A DNA stretch of 64,000 nucleotides from DASQZJ01 sp035638775 (GCA_035638775.1 DASQZJ010000061.1:62001-126000); one strand, 5' to 3'. Counted from the first letter of the stretch, positions 42,964 through 51,787 are shown. Numbers and translations: made by a program. Notes: generated from the sequence alone by a model not told the origin.

Positions 42964-43655
42964 CCGGCACGGGCCGGCAAGCCCGCATGTCGCGACCGCC
43001 GGGCGGCCACGTACCGGGGGATACCCCCGCCACCCTGCGCCGGGCACTCGGGACCTTTCTGCGCCACCCGAGTCCCCGGGTGCTGCTGGCCGCGGTCCTG
43101 GTCGCGGTCCCCCTGCGCCTGGCAGCCGGCGGCTGGAGCCCCGGCGACGCCCTGGTGGCCGCCCTGATCCTCGCCGCCTGGCCGGTGCAGGAGTGGCTGA
43201 TCCACGTGCATATCCTGCACTGGCACCCACGCCGCCTCCTCGGCCGGCGCATGGACCCCGCGGTCTCGCGCGATCACCGGCGTCACCATGCCGATCCGTG
43301 GCGCCTGGACCTGGTTTTCATCCCCATGCATACCTATGCCTGGACCCTGCCGCTGGTGGTCGGCCTGTGGTGGCTGGTGATGCCCACGCTGCCCCTGACG
43401 CTCACCGCGCTGGGCACCTATTTCCTGCTGGCGCTGCACTACGAGTGGACCCATTACCTCGCGCACATCCGCTACTGCCCGCCGCTCCGGTACTACCGCC
43501 GCCGCGTCCGGCAGCACCGGCTGCATCACTTCCGTCACGAACGCCTGTGGTGGGGCGTGAGCATGGGAGGCGGGGACCGCCTGTTCCGGACCGCGCCGCA
43601 CCCGGCCGGAGTCGAGCCGTCGCCGACCCGGTTCGAGCCGGGCCTGAAGGGCTGA
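42960..43655 (+). CDS. Fatty acid hydroxylase / sterol desaturase superfamily membrane protein
   Basis: 231 aa di-iron membrane enzyme candidate. Four His clusters fit the family: HVHILHWHPRR, DHRRHHADPWR, HYEWTHYLAH and RQHRLHHFRHE. Two to four membrane helices surround them. The TTG start at 42960 overlaps the gntR stop as TTGA and has GGGAG upstream; ATG 42987 is the alternative. Likely hydroxylates or desaturates a lipid or carotenoid; substrate unknown. Confidence 0.8.
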   Translation: MTGTGRQARMSRPPGGHVPGDTPATLRRALGTFLRHPSPRVLLAAVLVAVPLRLAAGGWSPGDALVAALILAAWPVQEWLIHVHILHWHPRRLLGRRMDPAVSRDHRRHHADPWRLDLVFIPMHTYAWTLPLVVGLWWLVMPTLPLTLTALGTYFLLALHYEWTHYLAHIRYCPPLRYYRRRVRQHRLHHFRHERLWWGVSMGGGDRLFRTAPHPAGVEPSPTRFEPGLKG

Positions 43656-43686
43656 CCCCGGGCGCGATGGAGCCGCCCCCGCGGCG

Positions 43687-44265
43687 TCAGTTGGCCTGGT
43701 CACCCACCCGGATCTGCACGACCTTGCCGTCGACCAGCTTGACGTGGCGGAGCATGCGGTTCTTCCCCAGATCGTAGGTCCAGAGCTCCACCGGGACGGC
43801 GCGTGCCGGGCCGATTCCCGTGTCCCCGTCGGCGTCGCCGCCACCGCCGGCGCGGTACTCGATCCAGGAATCGCGATAGGCCGGCTCGCCGCAGCGGGCG
43901 AGCAGCGCGAACTTGCTCATGCCCACGTGCAGCGCCGCACCGTCGCAGGCGCCGGCGGGAACCCGGTCATAGCCGTAACCCTCGGTGGAAATGTCGCTCA
44001 GGCGGCCGTTGCGGAAGCTCAGCACGCGCACCAGCCGGGACGGGCCGCGATTGTAGTACCAGACCTCGTTGACCGCGATGAAGCCGATGCCCTGGATGTA
44101 CTGCTGCTTCGGCTGATCCACGAAGTCGGGCTTGCCGCACTTCTGCAGCACCTCGTACTTGCCCATGCCGGTGTCGATCAACCCGTTGGAGCAACGCAGG
44201 GAATCGGCGTGGGCGGGGACCCACGCCAGACACAGCAGGACCAGGGCCAGGAAAAACTGCTGCAT
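43687..44265 (-). CDS. Exported protein with two DUF2845 domains
   Basis: 192 aa with a signal peptide (MQQFFLALVLLCLAWVPAHA). Two tandem DUF2845 units, each built as Cys, GM(G/S)K, KCGKPDF / RCGEPAYRD and a conserved W-Y strand. The first lies at about 22-95, the second at 105-190. Cys positions suggest disulfides. ATG 44265 with GGAGGC. Periplasmic; function unknown. Confidence 0.83.
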   Translation of the reverse strand: MQQFFLALVLLCLAWVPAHADSLRCSNGLIDTGMGKYEVLQKCGKPDFVDQPKQQYIQGIGFIAVNEVWYYNRGPSRLVRVLSFRNGRLSDISTEGYGYDRVPAGACDGAALHVGMSKFALLARCGEPAYRDSWIEYRAGGGGDADGDTGIGPARAVPVELWTYDLGKNRMLRHVKLVDGKVVQIRVGDQAN

Positions 44266-44345
44266 GGTGCCTCCGGCGACTCGTGCATGCGTTGCGCCGC
44301 CTACCCGGTAAGACAGCGCCCGGCCGCCCGGGTGCCGCCGGCCGG

Positions 44346-45215
44346 TCACACGGCGATCAGCGCCACGCCCGCGACCATCAGGACGCCGGCGCCCAGGTGC
44401 CGCCGCAGACCACCCTCGCGGAACAGGATCGCCCCGTACAGGATGCCGAACAGCAGGCTGGTCCGCTTGACCGCGATCATGTAGGCGACGTCCACCCGCG
44501 CCACCGCCACGAAGTGGCTGACGACCATCGCCGCCATCAGCACGCCCACGACCAGGCTGCCCCCCGGCCGGCGCACCAGCACCCGCGCGCGGCCGGGACC
44601 TGCCAGCGCCGCCGCCAGCGTGATGCCGCCGAGCAGCATGAAGTAGAACGGCCCGAAGAAGGTCGGCGGCGCATACCGCAGCGCCGCCTTTCCCATCACC
44701 GAGGTCAGCGCGTACAGGCCGGCCGCGCCCAGCATCATGCGGGAGCCGGGCTCGCGCCAGATCGCCCGCAACGGTGCCAGTGCCCGCGACCGCCCGCCGC
44801 CCCGCAGCTGGTCGACGTTGAGCAGGTAGGCGCCGAGCGCGACCAGCGCCACGCCGGCCAGGCCGCGCGGCGAGATCCGCTCGCCCAGCACCAGGTAGCC
44901 GATGCCGGCCACGAACACCGGCGTGAATGCCTGGTAGGGCAGCGTCAGCGCCAGGGGACTGGTGCTGATGGCACGCATGTACAGGTACATGGCCAGCAGC
45001 TCCAGCGGCACCAGGGCGCCGACCCAGCCCCAGAACGGGAGCGGCAGCGAGGGCCAGGGCTGCACCAGGACGAACGGCGTCAGCAGCAACCCCGCCACGC
45101 CGAAGCGCACCAGCACCAGCTCGGCCGTGGTGCAGTCGCGCAGCAGCCCCTTGGTCGCCGCGTCCGCGGATGCCAGGCTGAACGCGCTCACCAGGGTGAT
45201 CCAGAGCCAGCTCAT
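44346..45215 (-). CDS. EamA/DMT-family transporter
   Basis: 289 aa, ten membrane helices, two EamA repeats (MSWLWITLVSAFSLASADA start; YLVLGERISPRGLAGVALVALGAYLL at the end of the first repeat). It is distant from the DMT protein at 41213. The last helices read GAILFREGGLRRHLGAGVLM. Exporter of unknown substrate. Confidence 0.8.
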   Translation of the reverse strand: MSWLWITLVSAFSLASADAATKGLLRDCTTAELVLVRFGVAGLLLTPFVLVQPWPSLPLPFWGWVGALVPLELLAMYLYMRAISTSPLALTLPYQAFTPVFVAGIGYLVLGERISPRGLAGVALVALGAYLLNVDQLRGGGRSRALAPLRAIWREPGSRMMLGAAGLYALTSVMGKAALRYAPPTFFGPFYFMLLGGITLAAALAGPGRARVLVRRPGGSLVVGVLMAAMVVSHFVAVARVDVAYMIAVKRTSLLFGILYGAILFREGGLRRHLGAGVLMVAGVALIAV

Positions 45216-45304
45216 CGGCACATGGTACGCACGCCGCCCGATCGGCGGGAGCGCGTCTATACTTGCCAGCCGGAACCGGCGACCGGCCGGGCACGGAGAA
45301 GATG

Positions 45305-46558
45305 ATGCGGCCCCTGATCTGTCTTGCGCTGTTCGTGGCCCTTGCCCCGTCCGCCGGCGCAGCGACCTGCAGCCGCCACCCGGACGGCCTGCACCTGGCC
45401 GACGGCATATGCGCAACGGTCTTCGCGCAGGAAGTGGGGCCCGCCCGTCACCTGGCGGTGCGGCGCAATGGCGACGTCTACGTGCTCCTGTCCGCGCCGC
45501 GCCACGGCGGGGCCGTCGTGGTGCTGCACGACGACGACGGCGACGGCCGGGCGGACCGCAGCGCGCGCTTCGGTGCCGCGGGCGGGACCGGCATCGCGAT
45601 CCGCGGCACGGCCCTGTACGTCGGCACGGACCGACGCGTCCTGCGCTACCGCCTGGTGCCCGATCGCATGACCCCGGCCACCGGCCCCGAAGTGATCGCC
45701 ACGGGCTTTCCGCGCCAGACCCAGCACGCCGCCAAGTCACTGGCTCTCGACGGACACGGACACCTCTACGCGAATGTCGGCGCACCCTCGAACGCCTGCC
45801 AGCGGCGGGATCGCCGGCCGGGCTCCCCGGGGCACGATCCCTGCCCGCAGCGCGCGCGTCACGCCGGCATCTGGCGGTTTTCGACGGGGCGCACGGACCA
45901 GGCCCAGGCGGACGCGGTGCATTTCGCCCGGGGCATCCGCAACGCCGTCGCGCTGGCATGGGATCGGGACGACGGCTCCCTGTGGGCGGTGCAGCAGGGA
46001 CGCGATCAGCTGCACCAGCTCTGGCCGCACCTCTACGATGCCCGCCAGGGCGCGGAGCTGCCCGCTGAGGAGCTGCTCCGGGTGCACCGGGACGACGATT
46101 TCGGCTGGCCCTACTGCTACTACGACGGCGGGCTGGGCCGGCGCGTGCTGGCGCCGGAGTACGGCGGTGACGGCGAGCGTGCCGGCCGCTGCCGACAGTT
46201 CGCCAGCCCGGCCATGGCCTTCCCCGCGCACTGGGCGCCCGACGACCTGCTGTTCTACCGCGGCACGTCGCTGGGCCCGCGCTATCGCGGCGGGGCGTTC
46301 ATCGCCTTTCACGGCAGCTGGAACCGCGCGCCCCTGCCGCAGCAGGGATACAAGGTGGTCTTCGTGCCCTTCCGCGACGGCGGGCCGGCCGGGCAGTGGC
46401 AGGTATTCGCGGACGGCTTCGCCGGCCCGGGCGGGATCGCCAGCCCCGGGGACGCGCGCTATCGCCCGGTCGGGCTGGCCGAGAGTCCCGACGGGGCCCT
46501 GTACGTCGCGGACTCGGTGCGGGGCCGGATCTGGCGCTTCACGTCGGTGCCGCGCTGA
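45305..46558 (+). CDS. PQQ-type sorbosone dehydrogenase-like periplasmic protein
   Basis: 417 aa, with a signal peptide (ICLALFVALAPSAGAA). Six-bladed beta-propeller of the soluble glucose/L-sorbosone dehydrogenase type: AVRRNGDVYVLLS, KSLALDGHGHLYANVGAP, HFARGIRNAVALAWD, DDFGWPYCYYDG and FIAFHGSWNRAPLPQQGYKVVFVPF. Predicted to oxidise a sugar or alcohol with PQQ, passing electrons to a cytochrome. The neighbouring cytochrome b561 remnant could once have been its partner. ATG 45305 is preferred over 45302 for ribosome-site spacing. Confidence 0.83.
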   Translation: MRPLICLALFVALAPSAGAATCSRHPDGLHLADGICATVFAQEVGPARHLAVRRNGDVYVLLSAPRHGGAVVVLHDDDGDGRADRSARFGAAGGTGIAIRGTALYVGTDRRVLRYRLVPDRMTPATGPEVIATGFPRQTQHAAKSLALDGHGHLYANVGAPSNACQRRDRRPGSPGHDPCPQRARHAGIWRFSTGRTDQAQADAVHFARGIRNAVALAWDRDDGSLWAVQQGRDQLHQLWPHLYDARQGAELPAEELLRVHRDDDFGWPYCYYDGGLGRRVLAPEYGGDGERAGRCRQFASPAMAFPAHWAPDDLLFYRGTSLGPRYRGGAFIAFHGSWNRAPLPQQGYKVVFVPFRDGGPAGQWQVFADGFAGPGGIASPGDARYRPVGLAESPDGALYVADSVRGRIWRFTSVPR

Positions 46559-46577
46559 AGGTTGCGTTCACCGGCGG

Positions 46578-47024
46578 TCAGGAGGCCCGCTTGCGCCCGG
46601 TGATCATGCAGCGGACCAGGTTCTCGCGATGGCCCGAGGCTGCCCAGCCGGTGCAGCCCTGCCAGCGCCAGGGTCGCCCAGGCGAAGAACTCGTGCGCTT
46701 CTTCCATGCCTTCGGCCGCTTCATGGCACCGCCGGCGGGCGTGTGTCCGAGGTAGCGGCGCGCGCGGAAAGCGAACGTGTCCTTCCGATTCGCCAGCGCC
46801 TGCCGCGGCCCGTTCACGAAGTCCGCGAATCGGGCGTGGCGTGGCCCGATGAAACCCCACGCGATGCGAGCCGCCAGCAACGCCAGGATCAGGTACCCCG
46901 CCCGGAGATGCAGCGCGAGCGCCTCGTCCCCGGTGAGGAACGCCACCACGAACGCGGCCACCACGGTCCAGTGGAACGCGCGGACGAACGGATTCCAGGC
47001 GGGGACTTCACGGCGTTGCTGCAT
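46578..47024 (-). pseudogene. Damaged cytochrome b561
   Basis: The frame from ATG 47024 encodes a normal cytochrome b561 N-terminal half (VPAWNPFVRAFHWTVVAAF ... RYLGHTPAGGAM, residues 1-101). Residues 102-128 (about 46721-46641) are out of frame: the next frame there reads GMEEAHEFFAWATLALAGLH, the expected fourth helix with its haem His. The original frame resumes with GHRENLVRCMITGRKRAS, the normal C-terminus. A helix of roughly 30 residues is also missing. Two compensating frame changes plus a deletion make loss of haem binding likely unless the sequence has errors. Confidence 0.8.
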
Positions 47025-47176
47025 GATGTGGCCTCCGGCACGCGTCGTGGAACGCTTCCGCCACGGCGTCTGGGACAGCGCCAGCGGCGGGGGGTTGATC
47101 CCGGTCCGGAGCGGGGCGCTGCGCCCCGCCGTGACACGCGCTCCGCCGGAGCGACGCTGCCGCACGGCCGGGACTG

Positions 47177-47206
47177 TTGTGTGAACGGGCACTATGGCGC
47201 CAGAAT
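47177..47206 (+). promoter_or_regulatory. Possible promoter for the aldehyde dehydrogenase gene
   Basis: TTGTGT (47177-47182) and CAGAAT (47201-47206) separated by 18 bases, about 110 bases ahead of the ATG, in the gap after the cytochrome b561 remnant. Moderate match only. Confidence 0.35.
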
Positions 47207-47317
47207 AACCGATTAGGATTAGAAGCCCGGCAGCCACCGGGCGGGACCGGACGCGCTTCGCGCCTGTCCCGTGCCAGCCGTGAGCCCGCTGGCCGACCGA
47301 CCGAGGGAGGAGACGCC

Positions 47318-48775
47318 ATGAGCACAGCAGCCGACGAGCTCGAGCAGGGCAGCCCGCAGAACGCCAGCGAAGCGGAGATCCGCGAGGCCTTCCACAAGCA
47401 GCAGGCGCGCGCGCTGGAGCTGCGCAAGTCGACGCTCGAGGAACGCATCGAGAAGATCCGCCGCCTGCGCGACGCCGTGCTGGCACGCCGCGAGGAGCTG
47501 CAGCGGGCGGGCGCCGCAGACTACCGCAAGCCCTCGGTGGAGGTCGACCTGACCGAGATCTTCCCGATCCTCACCGAGGTCAAGCACACGATCAAGCACC
47601 TGCGCAAGTGGGCCCGCCCGCGCAAGGTCCGCGCCACGCTTCCCCTGTTCGGGACCCGCTCCGAGATCCGCTACGAGCCCAAGGGCGTGAGCCTGATCAT
47701 CTCGCCGTGGAACTACCCGGTGAACCTGACCTTCTGCCCGCTGGTTTCGGCGCTCGCCGCAGGCTGCACCGCGATCCTGAAGCCTTCCGAGATGACCCCC
47801 AACCTGTCACGGGTCATGGTCGAGATCGTGCGCGAGACCTTCGACGAGCGTGACGTGGCGATTTTCGAGGGCGACGCGCAGGTGGCCAGCACCCTGCTGG
47901 ACCTGCCCTTCGACCATATCTTCTTCACCGGCAGCCCGGCGGTGGGCCGGATCGTGATGGCCGCCGCGGCGAAGCACCTCAGTTCGGTGACCCTGGAGCT
48001 GGGCGGCAAGTCGCCCACCATCGTCGACCGCAGTGCCAACATCCGCAAGGCGGCGCGCAACGTCGTCTGGGGCAAGTTCACCAACAACGGCCAGACCTGC
48101 ATCGCGCACGACTTGCTGTACGTGGAGTCGGGCGTGAAGAACGCCTTCGTCGCGGAGGCGACCCAGGCGCTGCACGAGGTCTTCGGCGCCACCACGGAAG
48201 AGCAGAAGCGCAGCCCGGACTACTGCCGCATCGTCAACAACCGCCACTTCGAGCGCATCTCCGGGCTGCTGGACGACGCGCGCGAGCGCGGTGCCAGGAC
48301 CCTGGTCGGCGGCGACACGGACGCCGGAGAGAACTTCATCGCGCCGACGCTGCTGGAAGGCGTGGACAAGGACGCCGGGATCATGCAGGAAGAGATCTTC
48401 GGCCCCATCCTGCCGGTGATCGCGTTCGACGACCTCGACACGGTAATCGCCGACATCAACAGTCGCCCCAAGCCGCTGGCGCTGTACGTCTACGGCAAGG
48501 ACAACGACCGCATCGAGAAGATCCTGCGGGAGACCAGCGCGGGCGGGACCTGCATCAACCACAGCATGGTCCACTACATGCATAACAACCTGCCGTTCGG
48601 CGGGGTCAACAACAGCGGCATCGGGGCTTCGCACGGCATCTACGGGTTCCGCGAGTTCTCCCATGCCCGGGCCGTGCTGCGCGACCGCTTCAGCACCTCC
48701 AGCCAGCTGTATCCGCCGTACAACGACAAGGTGAAGAAGCAGGTCAACATGGCCCTGCGCCTGTTCCGCAAGTAA
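47318..48775 (+). CDS. Aldehyde dehydrogenase (ALDH3-like)
   Basis: 485 aa NAD(P)-dependent aldehyde dehydrogenase. ISPWNYPVNLTFCPLVSALA (NAD-binding loop), FTGSPAVGRIVMAAAA, LELGGKSPTIVD with the general-base Glu, catalytic Cys in NNGQTCIAHDLLYV, and LPFGGVNNSGIG. The length and NNLPFGG motif put it in the class 3 / coniferyl-aldehyde-dehydrogenase-like group. ATG 47318 follows GGGAGGAG. Located one gene before a PQQ alcohol dehydrogenase, it probably oxidises the aldehyde that enzyme makes (inference). Confidence 0.93.
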   Translation: MSTAADELEQGSPQNASEAEIREAFHKQQARALELRKSTLEERIEKIRRLRDAVLARREELQRAGAADYRKPSVEVDLTEIFPILTEVKHTIKHLRKWARPRKVRATLPLFGTRSEIRYEPKGVSLIISPWNYPVNLTFCPLVSALAAGCTAILKPSEMTPNLSRVMVEIVRETFDERDVAIFEGDAQVASTLLDLPFDHIFFTGSPAVGRIVMAAAAKHLSSVTLELGGKSPTIVDRSANIRKAARNVVWGKFTNNGQTCIAHDLLYVESGVKNAFVAEATQALHEVFGATTEEQKRSPDYCRIVNNRHFERISGLLDDARERGARTLVGGDTDAGENFIAPTLLEGVDKDAGIMQEEIFGPILPVIAFDDLDTVIADINSRPKPLALYVYGKDNDRIEKILRETSAGGTCINHSMVHYMHNNLPFGGVNNSGIGASHGIYGFREFSHARAVLRDRFSTSSQLYPPYNDKVKKQVNMALRLFRK

Positions 48776-48782
48776 CCCGGCA

Positions 48783-48817
48783 TCCCGGACGGCCGGCGCC
48801 GTGCCGGCCGTCCGGGA
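48783..48817 (+). terminator. Hairpin after the aldehyde dehydrogenase gene
   Basis: Perfect 15-base stem TCCCGGACGGCCGGC / GCCGGCCGTCCGGGA with a 5-base loop, starting 8 bases after the stop. No T run follows, so it is terminator-like rather than a textbook intrinsic terminator. Confidence 0.55.
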
Positions 48818-48956
48818 GACCCTTCGCCCGCTGCGGCTTCCCCTCGACGTCACCTGGACCGCCGTCCGGCCCGCCCGCGCCGCCTTGCCGGCACGGCCCG
48901 GCATGGCGTCGCCGGTCTTGCCGGCCGCCAATCGGAACCCCGGGGCTGGTATACGC

Positions 48957-48976
48957 GTGTTTTATCTATAAAACAC
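48957..48976. promoter_or_regulatory. AT-rich perfect inverted repeat
   Basis: GTGTTTTA-TCTA-TAAAACAC, 8-base arms, 4-base spacer, 100 bases upstream of the small HTH gene in a 301-base gap. It contains a TATAAA-like core and may be an operator or promoter element. Confidence 0.5.
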
Positions 48977-49041
48977 CGTGTTCGGCCCGTCGCGGCCGCA
49001 TTGGTCTCCTGGCACCTTCCCCCTGTTCAGGGGCATGGGTG

Positions 49042-49058
49042 CTACTCATAGTCTGTAG
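49042..49058 (+). promoter_or_regulatory. C-box-like operator upstream of the small HTH regulator
   Basis: CTACTCATAGTCTGTAG, containing ACT-CAT-AGT, ends 18 bases before the ATG of the 81 aa regulator. It closely resembles the C-boxes (GACTnATAGTCnGTnG type) bound by controller proteins of type II restriction-modification systems. Confidence 0.55.
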
Positions 49059-49076
49059 CTTCACCCCGGACCGCGC

Positions 49077-49322
49077 ATGAATATCCATTATATGGGAGAC
49101 AGCTTTTTGCAAAGGCTCGGGCAGAACATCAAGCGGGAGCGCCTCGCCCGCGGCCTCTCGCAGGAAGAGCTCGCCGCCCGGGCCGGCATGCACCGCACCT
49201 ACGTCGGCGCGGTCGAGCGCGGCGAGCGCAACATCAGCGTGGTCAGCCTGCTGCGCCTGGCCATGGCGCTCGACGTCCGGGTGACCAACCTCACCCGCAA
49301 CATCGACCCGGGCCGGCCCTGA
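49077..49322 (+). CDS. Small XRE/Cro HTH regulator resembling restriction-modification C proteins
   Basis: 81 aa, essentially a single HTH_3 domain (residues 13-72): FLQRLGQNIKRERLARGLSQ, EELAARAGMHRTYVGAVERG, ERNISVVSLLRLAMALDV. The length and the HRTYVGAVERGERN recognition region are like C proteins that autoregulate restriction-modification operons, and a C-box-like site lies just upstream. No methylase or endonuclease gene is nearby, so it is an orphan. It may instead control the flanking alcohol/aldehyde dehydrogenase genes. ATG 49092 is an alternative start. Confidence 0.85.
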   Translation: MNIHYMGDSFLQRLGQNIKRERLARGLSQEELAARAGMHRTYVGAVERGERNISVVSLLRLAMALDVRVTNLTRNIDPGRP

Positions 49323-49333
49323 TCCCCGCGCGT

Positions 49334-49362
49334 TTGGCTGCAGTCGGCAAACGCGGTATAAA
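49334..49362 (+). promoter_or_regulatory. Promoter of the quinohaemoprotein alcohol dehydrogenase gene
   Basis: TTGGCT (49334-49339), 17-base spacer, TATAAA (49357-49362). Good sigma70 match about 150 bases before the ATG, leaving a leader of roughly 140 bases. Confidence 0.6.
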
Positions 49363-49512
49363 AGCGAACCGACAACAATACCGCCCGCCTCGCCATCCGG
49401 AGCAGCGCAGCCTGCCCCCGGCGAGCGCCGGCTGCGATCCGCATTCCTGCGATCGCCCCCGGGGTCCCGCGGGCAGCCATAGACAATTCCGGATTACAAG
49501 GCGAGGGGAAGG

Positions 49513-51720
49513 ATGTACCAGCGACTGACCGTACTGCTCATCGCGGCCGGAGCACTGGCCTGCGTCACGGCCGCCGGCGCCGCCCCCGGGGCGAACGCCT
49601 CGATCGCCTCCCGCATCCGCGACGGGGTGGGCCGGGTCGACGGCAAGACCATCGAGAACGCCGACAGCCAGCCGGGCAACTGGATGAGCTACGGGCGCAC
49701 CTACAGCGAGCAGCGCTTCAGCCCGCTCAAGCAGATCGACGTCCGCAACGCCGGCAAGCTGGGGCTCGCCTGGCACTTCGACACCGGCACCAAACGCAGC
49801 CTCGAGGCCACCCCGATCGTGGTCAACGGCGTCATGTACACCACCGGCTCCTGGAGCATCGTCTACGCGCTCGATGCCCGCACCGGGAAGCTGCTGTGGA
49901 AGTTCGACCCGCACGTGTCCAGGAGCTGGGGGTTCAACGCCTGCTGCGACGTCGACAACCGGGGCGTCGCGGTGTGGAAGGGCCGGGTCTACGTGGGAAC
50001 GCTGGACGGGCGGCTGATCTGCCTGGACGCACGAACGGGCCGCAAGATCTGGTCGCTCGAGACCGTTCCTCCCGACCGGTCGTACACCATCACGGGAGCG
50101 CCGCGGATCATCGACGGCAAGGTGATCATCGGCAACGGCGGCGCCGAGTACAAGAAGGTCCGCGGCTACGTCAGCGCCTACGACGCGGGCACGGGCAAGC
50201 TGCTCTGGCGCTTCTACACGGTGCCCGGCAACCCGGCGAACGGCTACCGATCGCGGGCGATGAAGGCGGCCGCGAAGACCTGGAGCGGGCAGTGGTGGAA
50301 GCAGGGCGGCGGCGGCACGGTCTGGAACAGCATGGCCTATGATCCGAAGCTGAACCTGCTGTACATCGGCACCGGCAACGCCGACCCCTGGAACAAGTAC
50401 AAGCGCAACAAGGACGGTGAGACCAACCTCTACACCGCCTCGATCGTGGCGCTCGACCCGGACACCGGCAGGATGGTCTGGCATTTCCAGAACACGCCGG
50501 CCGACTCGTGGGACTACGACTCGGACGAGCACCTGATCCTCGCCGATCTGAAGATCGACGGCCGCATGCGCAAGGTGATCATGCAGGCCAACAAGAACGG
50601 CTTTTTCTACGTGCTCGACCGCACCAACGGCAACTTCATCTCCGCCAACAACTTCGTCCCGGTGACCTGGTGCAAGCATCTGGACCCGAAGACCGGCAAG
50701 CCGGTCGGCGTGCAGGGCTACCGGAACAAGCCCCGGCTCACCATGCCCTCGCCCTACGGCGGCCACAACTGGCAACCGATGTCCTACAACCCGGACACGG
50801 GGCTGGTCTACATACCGGCGCAATCGGTGCCCTTCCAGTACGCGCAGGCCTCGGCCCGGGAGATCGAGAAGTCGGCCTGGGGCACGGACGTGAACATGGC
50901 CCTGGGGCGTCCGCCCGTGAGCATGAACCCGGTGCTCTACGCCGAGATCGCCAAGGCCATGACGAAGGGCAGCCTGATCGCCTGGGACCCGGTGCGACAG
51001 AAGGCGGTCTGGCGCTACCACTACAAGGGACCCTGGAACGGTCCGACGCTGACCACCGCGGGCAACCTGGTCTTCCAGGGCACTGCCGACGGCCACCTGA
51101 TGGCGTTTCGTGCCGACAACGGGCAGGTGCTGTGGCGCTACGACACCCGGTCCGGCATCAGCGGCTCGCCCATGACCTACACGGTCGACGGCCGCCAGTA
51201 CGTGACCGTCATGGCTGGCTGGGGCGGGGCCTTCGCGCTCGCTTCCGGGCCCAGCGCCCTTCAGGGCCAGCCCATGAACAGGGGCCGCATCCTGACCTTC
51301 CGCATCGGCGGCCACGATCGGCTGCCTCCGGCGCAGGCACGGCACGTCCGGCCGAACCCGCCGGCGCTGACGCCGAAGATGGCCAGGCTGGTACCCGAAG
51401 GCAACAAGCTCTATCACCTCAACTGCGCGGTATGCCACGGCATCGGCGCGGTCAGCGGGAGCAACATCCCCGACCTGCGCAATATCAGCCGCAAGACCCA
51501 CAAGCAGTTCATGGCGATCGTGCTGGGCGGAATGTACGCCGACAAGGGCATGGTCAGCTTCGCCGGGACCCTGAAGCCCGGCGACGTCGATGCGATCCAC
51601 GCCTACCTCATCAAGCGGGCGCACCAGGAGCTCGCCAGGGAGCAGGAGCCGGGATGGTGGGCCGCCGTCAAGCGCTTCTTCTACTCGGTCGAAGCGAAGA
51701 TCGTGGCGATGCTGGCGTGA
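49513..51720 (+). CDS. Quinohaemoprotein alcohol dehydrogenase (PQQ + cytochrome c), Asp-Tyr-Asp type
   Basis: 735 aa periplasmic enzyme with a signal peptide (about 1-23). Eight-bladed PQQ propeller (about 45-600) with tryptophan-docking repeats (ALDARTGKLLWKF and others) and the vicinal disulfide Cys144-Cys145 in NACCDVD. Metal ligands are Glu212 and Asn289, and the catalytic Asp334 is in SWDYDSDEH. Asp336, two residues later, is the extra carboxylate associated with lanthanide-dependent PQQ enzymes; calcium-type quinohaemoproteins that I recall have Thr there. A C-terminal cytochrome c domain has haem site CAVCH at 638-642. It oxidises alcohols, feeding electrons to the respiratory chain. 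Confidence 0.92.
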   Translation: MYQRLTVLLIAAGALACVTAAGAAPGANASIASRIRDGVGRVDGKTIENADSQPGNWMSYGRTYSEQRFSPLKQIDVRNAGKLGLAWHFDTGTKRSLEATPIVVNGVMYTTGSWSIVYALDARTGKLLWKFDPHVSRSWGFNACCDVDNRGVAVWKGRVYVGTLDGRLICLDARTGRKIWSLETVPPDRSYTITGAPRIIDGKVIIGNGGAEYKKVRGYVSAYDAGTGKLLWRFYTVPGNPANGYRSRAMKAAAKTWSGQWWKQGGGGTVWNSMAYDPKLNLLYIGTGNADPWNKYKRNKDGETNLYTASIVALDPDTGRMVWHFQNTPADSWDYDSDEHLILADLKIDGRMRKVIMQANKNGFFYVLDRTNGNFISANNFVPVTWCKHLDPKTGKPVGVQGYRNKPRLTMPSPYGGHNWQPMSYNPDTGLVYIPAQSVPFQYAQASAREIEKSAWGTDVNMALGRPPVSMNPVLYAEIAKAMTKGSLIAWDPVRQKAVWRYHYKGPWNGPTLTTAGNLVFQGTADGHLMAFRADNGQVLWRYDTRSGISGSPMTYTVDGRQYVTVMAGWGGAFALASGPSALQGQPMNRGRILTFRIGGHDRLPPAQARHVRPNPPALTPKMARLVPEGNKLYHLNCAVCHGIGAVSGSNIPDLRNISRKTHKQFMAIVLGGMYADKGMVSFAGTLKPGDVDAIHAYLIKRAHQELAREQEPGWWAAVKRFFYSVEAKIVAMLA

Positions 51721-51787
51721 ACGGCCCCGGACACGAGCGGTAACCGCCTGCGGGCCCGGTTCGTTCCCGCTTCCGGGTCCTGGGCAA

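Noticed and set aside
48776..49076. Restriction-modification genes near the C-protein-like regulator
   Set aside because: No methyltransferase motifs (DPPY, FxGxG) or endonuclease candidates are seen on either side within the window.
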